A stretch of 13,779 bases of DNA from Tetrahymena elliotti 4EA (taxonomy: Eukaryota; Ciliophora; Oligohymenophorea; Hymenostomatida; Tetrahymenidae): positions 1 to 13,779 of the forward strand of contig JH720398.1 in NCBI GenBank assembly GCA_000231825.2, in the 5' to 3' direction. Positions 1-8,505 of the stretch are shown piece by piece. A model generated the notes under the pieces. That model saw only the letters and a program-made list of their open reading frames with translations. It was not told where the DNA came from and ran no database searches. The translations under genes and the position numbers were made by a program. Positions within the stretch are counted from its first letter, which is position 1. Each line of letters opens with the position of its first letter.

Positions 1-434
1 AATCTTCAAATATCTTAAATTTTATAAATTATTAAAATGATTGAAACTTTTAAAAAAAAATTAATCAAAGAAAAAAATATTTGATAAAACAACAAATTTA
101 AGGTATTCTTATTTCAATTTAACTTCGAAACAAATTTTGGTTTTTTTTTTATAAAAAACCCTTTTTATTCAAATCAAAGAAAAGAAGACTCAGATTTACT
201 TAATAAATTTTATTTGGAATATTATTTTTAGTTTTTTGCTAAAATATTGTAAATTAGATATTTTATTAGTTCCTATTTTTATTATTTTGATTACTATCTA
301 AATAATTTTATAGTTAAAGCATTAACTTTTAATAATGTATTTTTTTCAATTTCTTTAATTGATTTTTTAATTTTTTAGAAAACAAAAAATTATTTGCTTA
401 CAAGTTTTAAAATATCTTGAACATATCAAGAACT
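1..434. other. AT-rich leader region, no gene seen
   Basis: This stretch is almost entirely A and T with long homopolymer runs. Neither strand shows a sustained codon-like pattern even when only TGA is treated as a stop. A small inverted repeat (CTTGA at 416-420, TCAAG at 426-430) lies just before the first tRNA, but it is too short to call functional. Confidence 0.6.
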
Positions 435-507
435 GATTCCTTAGTGTAGTGGTTATCACGTCAGTCTAACACACTGAAGGTCCCGAGTTCAAACCTCGGA
501 GGAATCA
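435..507 (+). tRNA. tRNA-Val (anticodon AAC), copy 1
   Basis: A 73-nt cloverleaf. The 7-bp acceptor stem is GATTCCT/AGGAATC with discriminator A507. The D arm carries the A-box region TAGTGTAGTGG. The anticodon stem is TCAGT/ACTGA around the loop CTAACAC, giving anticodon AAC, and the T stem CCGAG/CTCGG closes the loop TTCAAAC. No intron and no encoded CCA. With A34 edited to inosine, as in eukaryotes generally, it would read GTT and GTC valine codons. Its sequence is identical to the copy at 1272-1344. Confidence 0.97.
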
Positions 508-514
508 TTTTTTT
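508..514 (+). terminator. Pol III T-run terminator of tRNA-Val copy 1
   Basis: Seven consecutive T residues directly follow the discriminator base, the usual RNA polymerase III stop signal. Confidence 0.8.
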
Positions 515-674
515 AACATGAGAAAAAATAATAAAATTTTAATTAAATGATTTTGTTACATTCTTTTCTAACCTTTTGATTGATAAAATCTTTTTTTTAA
601 AGATTTTTATTTTTAATTTTAGAAAGAATTTTTAGTTAAAATGATGCAGATTTATTCAATATAATTCATGAATT

Positions 675-747
675 GATTCCTTAGTGTAGTGGTTATCACG
701 TCAGTCTTACACACTGAAGGTCCCGAGTTCAATCCTCGGAGGAATCA
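675..747 (+). tRNA. tRNA-Val (anticodon TAC), copy 2
   Basis: A 73-nt cloverleaf with the same stems as copy 1. The anticodon loop is CTTACAC, giving UAC in the RNA, which reads GTA and probably GTG. It differs from the AAC genes at only two positions: base 34 (T for A) and base 59 in the T loop (TTCAATC instead of TTCAAAC). Identical to the copy at 1044-1116. Confidence 0.97.
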
Positions 748-753
748 TTTTTT
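748..753 (+). terminator. Pol III T-run terminator of tRNA-Val copy 2
   Basis: Six T residues immediately follow the discriminator A747. Confidence 0.78.
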
Positions 754-850
754 GTATTTCTAAATATTTGAATCAAAATGTAAAATATTAATCAAAAAAA
801 TCATTTTTATTTTCATTAAATACCTTTTCAAATAAATTCTTCTAAATAAA

Positions 851-928
851 TTGGTTTCATATATTTTACAGGTTAGCTTATCAGTGTTATCCACTGAAGA
901 TCTCAATTATATTATTTTGGAAGAATTG
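851..928 (+). pseudogene. Decayed tRNA-Val relic
   Basis: The stretch 871-928 aligns to the central and 3' parts of the neighbouring tRNA-Val genes. GGTTA at 871 matches the D loop. TCAGT...ACTGA at 881-897 is an intact anticodon stem around the loop GTTATCC. AGATCTC then matches AGGTCCC, and the end GGAAGAATT resembles the acceptor 3' strand. The T arm has lost its GC pairs and the 5' acceptor half is barely recognisable, so a functional cloverleaf is unlikely. The 5' limit is a guess. Its position in the middle of the cluster supports common descent by duplication. Confidence 0.6.
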
Positions 929-1043
929 TTTTCTGTTTGTTTGTTTTTTTAAACTAACTCTTCAATAAGAATTCTAAAAATTAATTTTCTAAAAATGTTT
1001 TCATATTAACAGCAAGTAAATTCCAATGAGTATATCATGAAAT

Positions 1044-1116
1044 GATTCCTTAGTGTAGTGGTTATCACGTCAGTCTTACACACTGAAGGTCCCGAGTTCA
1101 ATCCTCGGAGGAATCA
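1044..1116 (+). tRNA. tRNA-Val (anticodon TAC), copy 3
   Basis: A 73-nt cloverleaf identical to the gene at 675-747, with anticodon TAC in the loop CTTACAC and T loop TTCAATC. The upstream bases (ATATCATGAAAT) resemble those before copy 2 (ATAATTCATGAATT), which suggests that the duplicated unit included a little leader sequence. Confidence 0.97.
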
Positions 1117-1122
1117 TTTTTT
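1117..1122 (+). terminator. Pol III T-run terminator of tRNA-Val copy 3
   Basis: Six T residues directly follow discriminator A1116. Confidence 0.78.
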
Positions 1123-1271
1123 ATTAAACAGTTGGTAAGGAAACTTATCAATTAGATTTGATATTAAAAATAACAAAAGATGATGAGTAGCTAATCATTA
1201 TCTCTTTAGCTATCATTTTTATTGAAATCATATAAAAAATATAGTATGATATTTTTAACTTGAATAGAAAC

Positions 1272-1344
1272 GATTCCTTAGTGTAGTGGTTATCACGTCA
1301 GTCTAACACACTGAAGGTCCCGAGTTCAAACCTCGGAGGAATCA
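1272..1344 (+). tRNA. tRNA-Val (anticodon AAC), copy 4
   Basis: A 73-nt cloverleaf identical to the gene at 435-507, with anticodon AAC and T loop TTCAAAC. It ends the cluster 140 bp from the stop codon of the convergent coiled-coil gene. Confidence 0.97.
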
Positions 1345-1351
1345 TTTTTTT
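1345..1351 (+). terminator. Pol III T-run terminator of tRNA-Val copy 4
   Basis: Seven T residues follow discriminator A1344. Confidence 0.8.
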
Positions 1352-1484
1352 ATTTTTGAAAATATAAATGAATTAATAAAATCACAAAATAAATGATACA
1401 GCAACTTGAATAGCATAACATATGAAATACTTAGATTCATGGATAATACAAATAAATAAACAATTAAAATTTAGAAATAAAAAT

Positions 1485-3505
1485 TCATATTAAGTTAGAT
1501 AGAATTTCTTATTTTTTTAATGCAAGTGATAAGGAGAGCGACCTAGATGATTGCTTGAATTACTCTAAAACTTACTTTTTTCGTTGATACTATTAAGATA
1601 TGTAAAGGCTCTTGTCAACTATTTTTTATTGTTTTTCGAAATTTGAAAGATCAACAAGAGATTTATTTTTTTAGACTTTTTTCATTTGTTCTTCCAATTT
1701 ATCATGCATCATTTGCTATCTTTCTGTCAGACTTATTTTGTGAGCTTGTATTTTTTCTTCATGCTTCTCTATCTTTTCAGCTAATTTTTCTTTTTATCTC
1801 TCTTCTTTTGTTTCCAATTAAGTTTTTACTTTTTCTCTTGCAACTACTTTCTTTTTTTCTATTTTTTGTCTTTCAACAAAGAATTATTTTAGAGATTTTG
1901 CCTTATTTTTCATCTATTATTTATTTAACTTAATAAAGCATTTAAACTTAAAATATTTTTACTTTCTATTCAATATCTAGATGGCTTTAGATTAAAGACT
2001 TAATAACACTTTCGTCTTAAGCTCTTTATTATTCTACTATACTGTCTATCGTTTTATTATATCTATTCTTTTATCTTACAACTCTTTATCTGTGAAGATT
2101 TTAAACTTGCTGCAATAGTTATGTAGACTTCATCTGCTTTTCATCAATTTACTTCTATAATAAGTACCTTTCTTCTTCTATTCTCTCCTCTTTTATAGAT
2201 TGCTTCTCTTTTATCTTAAGTAACTTTGCATCTAAGTTATTGTTGTTCTTTAAAAACTCTTCTCTTTCCTTTTACAATTATAAAATCAAAAAAATATTAA
2301 TTAAACTATATGCTATTGCTATTGTTAGTTTATTACTTTCTCAAGCTGAATCTTCTTTTCGATTGCTCTTGATTACAAAAAATCCATCCTTCTAAATTTA
2401 TTCATAATCTTTTCTTCTTTGACTTCTTGTATCCTTTGAACTCTTTCAAAAACTTTTTGAAACTTCTATTTTTGATCAGTTTATCTCTTAAGAAGTTTAA
2501 TTTTCTCAATCTATTCATTTTTCTTCATTCTTTACTCAAGATTTTCCAGTGATTAATTATATTCCAGCTCTCTTTATTTCTTAGTATCAATATATTGTTC
2601 TACATATTTTTCAAGTGCTTATTCTTCTTTCTGTGCTCTTTTTATTTGTTCTTTCACTCTGTCATCGTAAGTTAATATACTGTTTTCAATAGATTTATTC
2701 AATAGTATAAATGACTTATTACATTTTCCAGAGAAACTACCATTTAAATTCAAAATATCTGATTATGTTTAATTTAACCTTTGCATAGAATCTTATTAAT
2801 TGTTATTTTATGTATACACAGTTTATGAATTTTAATTTCTTTTTAAGGTCTATCTACAGCTCATGAGATCTTTTAACTTTTCATAATGCTCAGTTACATA
2901 CTAAAGATAAACAATAAGCTTTTTAAGATAATTTTAATTGATACTTGTATTTAAAGTTTTTAAATGCAATGACTCTGACATGTTGTACTCTTTACAAAAG
3001 TCATCAAAAGATTTTAAACTTAGATCTTATTAAGATAACCCTTTAGTTTGCATGGCTCTCTTCATATTAGGAGAATCACAATTAAATTAACAAAAGAATA
3101 TGCTATATTTGTTTGGATTTCTTATGAGTCTTTCCCTTTAATCTAAAGGTAATATATTTTAATTTATAGCTTCATCAAGTAATCTCATTGATATTACAGG
3201 CATTTTATTTCCTTCACTACTATATTCAATATTATTTTTTTTCTTTTTCTTTTTCAGAATTTCTTTATACTACTTCTCATAATCAAAGTAATCATCTTCA
3301 TCTACATTATATTTTGGTATTTCTTTTACTTCTGTCAAGTAAGTGCCATTGTTATTCTAAATTAATAAATAAAAATTATTGTAGAACATATCATGATTTA
3401 TTTTAAAAACCAAGCAAAGCAACAATATAAAGATATCTTAAAATCATAAAAAATTAAAAAATTAAAAGCAATAAATGAAACTACTTATTATTTTTGAGTA
3501 CTCAT
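1485..3505 (-). CDS. Long coiled-coil protein, function unknown (4 exons, ciliate code)
   Basis: Exons, in transcription order: 3505-3485, 3356-2337, 2268-1963 and 1913-1485. The introns are 128, 68 and 49 bp, all GT-AG and all phase 0. The 591-residue product ends at TGA (1485-1487) and uses many TAA/TAG codons as Gln. The start MSTQKQQ comes from a 21-nt first exon with a good AAATAATG context; an in-frame ATG at 3389 with no first intron is the alternative. Residues 1-230 are mixed, with an acidic patch (VDEDDYFDYE), a lysine run near 42-47 and a Q/N-rich segment near 180-205. Residues from about 235 to 570 are rich in K, E, Q and R with heptad-like spacing (for example EKYVEQYIDTKKQRELEY), which predicts a long coiled coil. 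No signal peptide, membrane segment or catalytic motif is visible. In ciliates such proteins are often cytoskeletal, basal-body or cortical, but nothing here proves that. The C-rich, T-rich look of the + strand here is the antisense of AAG/GAA-rich coding. Confidence 0.85.
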
Positions 3506-4595
3506 TATTTCTTTCCTTTTAAATATCTACTTTTTAGTAACCTTTTCCAATAAATTTGTTAAGGAGTAATTTATTAATTTAATGCTCTCAACCTAAATAT
3601 TTGATCACAATTTAATTATTTTGCAATTACAGTAATTTATAATGAAATAACAATATTAGTTATAATTTATTAATTGTTAAAGTATATTATTAAATTAAAT
3701 AGTAAGATAAAACATATTCATTATATCTTAACAAAGTCTAACAAATCTTGGTTCATATCTCAATTATCTAAAATAAATCTCATATTTAGATGATCGTTTA
3801 AATCTTTATTATGTTTATTAAACAAGAAATTATCCTTTTCTACCAATCTTAAAATATTTTTACTAATAATATTATTTTAAAATCAGAAATTGCAAGTAAG
3901 ATAATTAAATTTCAATTATTAATTTATAACTATTAAAAAACCCTTCTTTTTAAAGATATTTCCTAAATTCTAAAAAAATAACAATGTAAATAAAACTTAA
4001 ATTTGGTGACTATTTTAAGTTGCCAAAAATGAGGTTTTGGAACTTAAAGTGATTGATCTTACTAATGATAAAGAAAAGAAATCTAAATCAAGGCCATTCT
4101 TAAGCAATAAAATTCTAATAAGGAAAAACTATAGCTTTAATAATACTCTTTAAATTATTAGACTCCATTAACCTAAAATAAGCAATTAATAATAGAAATG
4201 TATATGATCTATCATTTATTTGTGTTTTGAAAAAGTTTTATTTTTATTTACTAAATGTGTAAAACAAGTGAATAAACTTAAGATTTAAAAAATTTTATAA
4301 TTATTTAAAATCATTACTAAAATAACTTTAGAATAATATTTTAAAATCAAAATTCAAAGTATCTTTGAAGGTTTTTACATAATTAGAAAATTTTTTGCAA
4401 ATATGATTTAAGAATCAAATAAAAAGAGAATAAAAGGTTAGTTAAAATAAGGAAATTTTGAATATTTAAGAAATAAAAGAATAATGTACATGAAATAAGA
4501 AAATTTTATACATGAGTACACTATTGGTAAAATTGAATTTGATTGTTTGATAGTATACTTTATATATTAACTATAGTGATTTGATAAGGCAATTA

Positions 4596-4613
4596 ATAGT
4601 ATGCAAATACTAT
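4596..4613. repeat. Perfect 7-bp inverted repeat with 4-nt loop
   Basis: ATAGTAT (4596-4602), GCAA loop, ATACTAT (4607-4613). It lies about 100 bp upstream of the larger hairpin at 4695-4746 and shares the ATAGTA/TACTAT wording with other nearby sequence (for example 4550 and 4680-4692). Confidence 0.6.
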
Positions 4614-4679
4614 ATTTTATATAAAAGATAAATTAGTTTTCTCTACATATGCAATATCTCTCCAAATAGGGAATTAATT

Positions 4680-4692
4680 GATAGGTACTATC
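4680..4692. repeat. 5-bp inverted repeat GATAG-GTA-CTATC
   Basis: Perfect short hairpin arms GATAG (4680-4684) and CTATC (4688-4692) lie directly before the larger interrupted hairpin. Alone this would be expected by chance; it is noted because it sits in a cluster. Confidence 0.45.
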
Positions 4693-4694
4693 AA

Positions 4695-4746
4695 ACGTTA
4701 AAATAGGAGGAGTACTTTATTATTTCAGTACTCGCTACTTCAACGT
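4695..4746. repeat. 52-nt interrupted hairpin
   Basis: Three nested pairing blocks share one centre: ACGTT/AACGT (4695-4699 with 4742-4746), TAG/CTA (4704-4706 with 4735-4737) and GAGTACT/AGTACTC (4710-4716 with 4727-4733), around a 10-nt A/T loop. It could be a structured non-coding RNA, a mobile-element end or a transcription terminator. No conserved family is recognised. Confidence 0.5.
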
Positions 4747-4908
4747 AATATAGTTAGTAGTATTTATATAATTTAATTAATACTTTTAGTTGATATTAAT
4801 TTATTTTTTTATATTCACAATTTTATATTTTATATTTATGCATAAAGCTCATCAGTCAGTCAGCTGCTAGCTCTTAAATTAATTTAATTATTTTTGTTTG
4901 TAGTTTCA

Positions 4909-7057
4909 TCATGCTTTAAATATTTTTACAACATCTTCTATTTTAGTTCTGCAGATAGGACATACTTATAGTGTTTTAGAGCATTTTATGCATGAGGAGT
5001 TATGTCTGCAAGGTAGGAAAACTGCATCTTTATCTTATGAGAAGCAAATGAAGCAAGCATCATTCAAAATTTCTTTTTACACTTCATGGTCGAATTTACA
5101 ATTATAACTGCTAGTAGAACCTATTTTGATGATAGTATTATTTTATATTTCCCATTCTTAGCTTGTTTCACCTTCTTTACTAAGTCTTATCCAAGTTCTT
5201 TTTTATATTTTATTAATAATTATTATTTTTTTAAAATTAAAAAAAATGTTACCCATTAGTTGAAGCATTATCTTCCAAGAAGAATTAATTGTTCATGAAA
5301 TAAATTTTAGCATGAACATTTGATAGATGTTAGTCATCAGGTAACTTTATTTTGTTTGATGGCTTTCTACCTATAGATACAAATCCAGGTTAATCTCCTG
5401 TATTCTTTATTTCCAGCTGTTTTTAATTAGAAAATAAATTAATAGAAAAATAAATGAAAAATTTACCATGTAATGCTTAGGGTTTGTTGGCTTAGAATCT
5501 TCTAAAATATCTAATGATATAATTTGATTTTCGAAATCTAAATCAGAGACTTCAAACTAAAATGAACCCATCTCAAAAAGCATTCCTAATGTAATGGGAA
5601 CTCTATCCTTAACCTTTATGAAAGTACCTGTTGAGGAGCCTACATCTTTAATGTAAAATTTCTTTTCATGATAAACGATTTCTGCATGGTATCTAGAAAT
5701 AGATTCTTCCAAGATTAAAATTTGATTAGAAGAGTGCCTTCCTATTTTACCACCTTCTTCCTTTACACAAAAGAAATTAGTTTATATCCCCTCTACTGGC
5801 TCTATAATAAGGACATTTTTAATAGGTGCTGAATCTTCACTTGTATTGTTGTTAATTTCTGTATTTTAATCTTAAACTTATGTATACTCGTCAAGGTTTT
5901 CCTTGTCTTCTTCTGATGATGAATCAAGCTTACTATCGCAAACAGGTAGTCTCAATCTCTAATTTTCCTAAAAATAAAGAATAGAAAAATTTACTTGATT
6001 GATTTTATAACTAACTGTTAAAGTAAATAGATTGAAATTATAATTTCTATTTATTTTGGAAATGGTTATTTAAATTGTTGAATTGAAATGTATTAAGACT
6101 AAAATTCTTTCTGTTTGAAATCGTTAAAAGAAGTTCAATCAGAATAAATACTTTCTAAGAATAGAAATCTTGCAAAGTTATTTTTAAAGGAGGTGGTTTA
6201 TTTCAAAAAAATAGCCAATTATTTAACAGATAAAAAATATATAATAACTTACTTATTTATTATAAGCGTTGCCTTGATACTTATCATTGAAGCTTTACTT
6301 TACATTATTTGTGTTCATTTCAAATAAATATTTGTCTTCGTTGGCAAAGTTTTAGAGAGACTAGCGATTAGAAACATTTGTTTCCTCAAAGCTTTGCATT
6401 TTCTTAAAATTATTAGCCTTTATCTTATTATCAATCATCATAATTTATTAAGAGTTTTAATGCAATTCGCTAAGGACAATTTAATTTGGCTTTGATTCTT
6501 CTTGGAAAGTCTTTAAATACTAAGAATAAGTTTATATACCAACTGAGATCCCTATTTAAATATTAACAAAGTTCTTTGTATTTTACTCATTAAATAATTA
6601 TTTTAGTGGAGATCAAGTTCAATTTATGATCAACCTTTCAATTTAATCATTCATAAAAATTACAGTTCAAAATTTTTTTTCTTTAGATAGCGTTATCAAT
6701 TTTGAGATCATTCTATAAGTCATCGCTGGTTAAAGTGTTTAAACAAGAGCCATCAATAGTATTTTCCTCTGTTTTTAAAAAGAAAGTAAATTTTATTTGA
6801 TTATTTTTTAATTTGGTGCTGTTAAAGTAAAATATTCTCAAAATTAGATATTATTTCAATGAATAAATGATATGGCGCATCAATGCGTTGAGGTGTAAAA
6901 ATATAATTTTGTAAATTAAAAAAATAAACTTAAATCATTTACTAAATTAAGGAGCATACTTATCAAGACCTATAAACTTCAACCATTCTAATACGTCCTC
7001 TTAAGACCAAATTAAAGGATCTTTTGGTAATATCTCTCTCAGTTTTTAGAAATCCAT
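4909..7057 (-). CDS. SAM-FHA-FHA-RING protein, probable E3 ubiquitin ligase (6 exons)
   Basis: Exons, in transcription order: 7057-6943, 6768-6664, 6551-6253, 5967-5467, 5416-5253 and 5197-4909. Introns are 174, 112, 285, 50 and 55 bp, all GT-AG, with phases 1, 1, 0, 0 and 2; the product is 490 aa. The start ATG (CAAACATGG context) lies 16 residues before the SAM domain. SAM, about 17-80: WSQEDVLEWLKFIGLDKYAPQF, then ENTIDG...LTSDDL...RKKIL. A Q/N-rich linker follows (80-220). FHA1, about 224-315: GRH (249-251), SRYH (264-267), GSSTGT (283-288). FHA2, about 341-425: GRK (356-358), SNVH (372-375), NASTNGT (390-396). RING-HC: C443, C446, C458, H460, C464, C467, C474, C477, ending in VVKIFKA. 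FHA domains bind phosphothreonine peptides, SAM domains self-associate, and RING domains bind E2~ubiquitin. The inferred role is therefore a phospho-recruited, oligomeric ubiquitin ligase in the cytosol or nucleus; no signal peptide or membrane segment is seen. The domain calls are firm; exon 3 (mostly linker) is the least certain. Confidence 0.92.
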
Positions 7058-8505
7058 GTTTGTACTTCTATTTATTAGATTTTTGCTATCACTTTAATAT
7101 TTGAAGAAACAAATTCTTTACTTTTGATTTTTTTAGAAATCTTTTAATTATTATACTCTTTTTTACTGTGACTTAATTTGATTACGCTTAACCAGCATCT
7201 GCTATTTGAAAATTCTTCTTTTCTTTCTCATAAAAAATTAGCGCATTCATAATCAATGCTTTAAAAAAAACAAACCAACAAACTATCTGCATTCATTTCT
7301 TCTTTTTTTCCTATTTATTATTATCGATTATCATCAAAATTTTTCTTTGCTTCCTTTCATATTTCCTTTTTGATTGAATAAATATTTGATTATATCATTT
7401 CAAATACCAAAAAAATTAAAATTTACTCTAGATAGTGTTTGGTAACGAATTTAATTAAAATTCCCGTTGATTTTTTTAAATTTCTAAATCTTTTTTTCAC
7501 TTTATTTAAATCAGCATGTCAAAATGAATGTACAATTATAATCATTAGAAGTATAGATTTTTATAAGAAATTATAAATATCAATACCTCATTCTTAAAAC
7601 ATTCTGATGAAACAAAGCATTTACATTTTTAGAAAAAAAATAATTCTAATTTAATAAAATAACCCTTAAGTAGAACTTTTAAATATTCTTTTCCAGTTAT
7701 TTTTGAATATGTTAAGAATTAGATATTACAAATTAATACCATTCCATAAAAATCATCTGCTAATATTTACTTATTCATTTTTATAAATATAAAAAGAATC
7801 ACATAATTATATATGTTCATTATTATTAAAAAGAAATTATGTATTAAAAAGTAAAAAGGTGTATGATAAATTTTCAAAAATGTTACAAATTCTTGATTTT
7901 AGTAAAAATAAAGAAGATTTTTGCTTACAAAATTCATCTAAATTTATACAAAGAAAATTTAAATTAAAACAGTCGGTTTAGGTCAAATAAACATTCAAAC
8001 TCATCTATTACTAAAATAGAAAAAAAATTTTAATGAACAAAAAAATTAAAACCAAACATAAAAAAAAATAAAACCCAAAAATGATAAAAATTTCTTAATA
8101 ATTTTCAACATATTTTTACATGATATCAATTTAAATTTTGTTTATTTCAAGCTTGAGATTAATTTTTTTTTGAATAAAAAAACAATTAAAATATTTTATT
8201 TATATTTGAAATAAATTTAAATAATATTAATTTATTTATTCAAGTTTATTCAATGGTAATTAATAAGTTTTGTATTTATTTTCTACCAATTCATGATACT
8301 TGATGAAATGTTAGGATTGGATGAAGAAGAGGTAAATATTTCCACTAAACTATTTCCATACGCTCAACTTGATTATAACTCAGTTAGATCTTCTGAAGAT
8401 CCCTTGTCTTGCTTAAAAGTTAATTTCTTATTTTGATAAAAAATACTAATTAATTAAGAGTAAATAATAATTAGATTTGTTAAACTTTAGATAGATTTTA
8501 GATAA
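7058..8505. other. 1.45 kb spacer between divergent genes (shared 5' region)
   Basis: It separates the minus-strand SAM-FHA-RING gene from the plus-strand membrane-protein gene, so both promoters should lie here. The DNA is mostly A/T runs. I see no tRNA, no repeat and no conserved promoter motif I can name. The only compositional break is the ORF at 8293-8436. Confidence 0.55.
8293..8436 (+). other. 47-codon upstream ORF of unknown status
   Basis: ATG at 8293 to TGA at 8434-8436 gives 47 residues beginning MILDEMLGLDEEEV and containing LFPYAQLDYNSVRSSEDP. The base composition is visibly less A/T-skewed than the sequence on either side, as expected for an exon. It ends 69 bp before the start of the membrane-protein gene. 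Splicing it to that gene would need a frame the splice sites do not offer. It may be an upstream ORF in the 5' leader, a separate small gene, or chance. An imperfect palindrome, GATCTTC-T-GAAGATC, lies inside it at 8387-8401. The minus strand is also open here. Confidence 0.35.

Larger units (their letters stand above)
3506..4908. other. 1.4 kb AT-rich intergenic spacer
   Basis: It lies between the start of the minus-strand coiled-coil gene and the stop of the minus-strand SAM-FHA-RING gene, so it should hold the 5' flank of the first and the 3' flank of the second. Most of it is A/T sequence without codon structure. Two things stand out and are listed separately: a 65-codon coding-like stretch at 4010-4207 and a group of inverted repeats at 4596-4746. 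Confidence 0.55.

Noticed and set aside
1643..1933. Plus-strand ORF of 96 codons
   Set aside because: It is the antisense of the coiled-coil gene; its Phe/Leu/Ser-rich translation is what reversed Lys/Glu codons give. The minus strand has a long phase-consistent gene here.
3387..3389. Start of the coiled-coil gene at ATG 3389
   Set aside because: It is in frame, but it would translate a hydrophobic A/T-rich stretch that looks like intron ending in TTTAG; kept only as an alternative.
3188..3406. Plus-strand ORF of 72 codons
   Set aside because: Also antisense of the coiled-coil gene's large exon; it has no independent start context or recognisable motif.
5968..6252. Extra exon within the 285-bp third intron of the SAM-FHA-RING gene
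   Set aside because: There are several AG/GT pairs, but no segment gives a convincing phase-compatible coding stretch, and the linker it would sit in has no conserved fold for guidance.
8293..8418. Start of the membrane-protein gene at ATG 8293, spliced to the exon with SDPPRQPTP
   Set aside because: The only plausible donor (8419) and the acceptors at 8545 and 8554 leave a frame mismatch, whereas ATG 8506 gives a clean signal peptide with no splicing.
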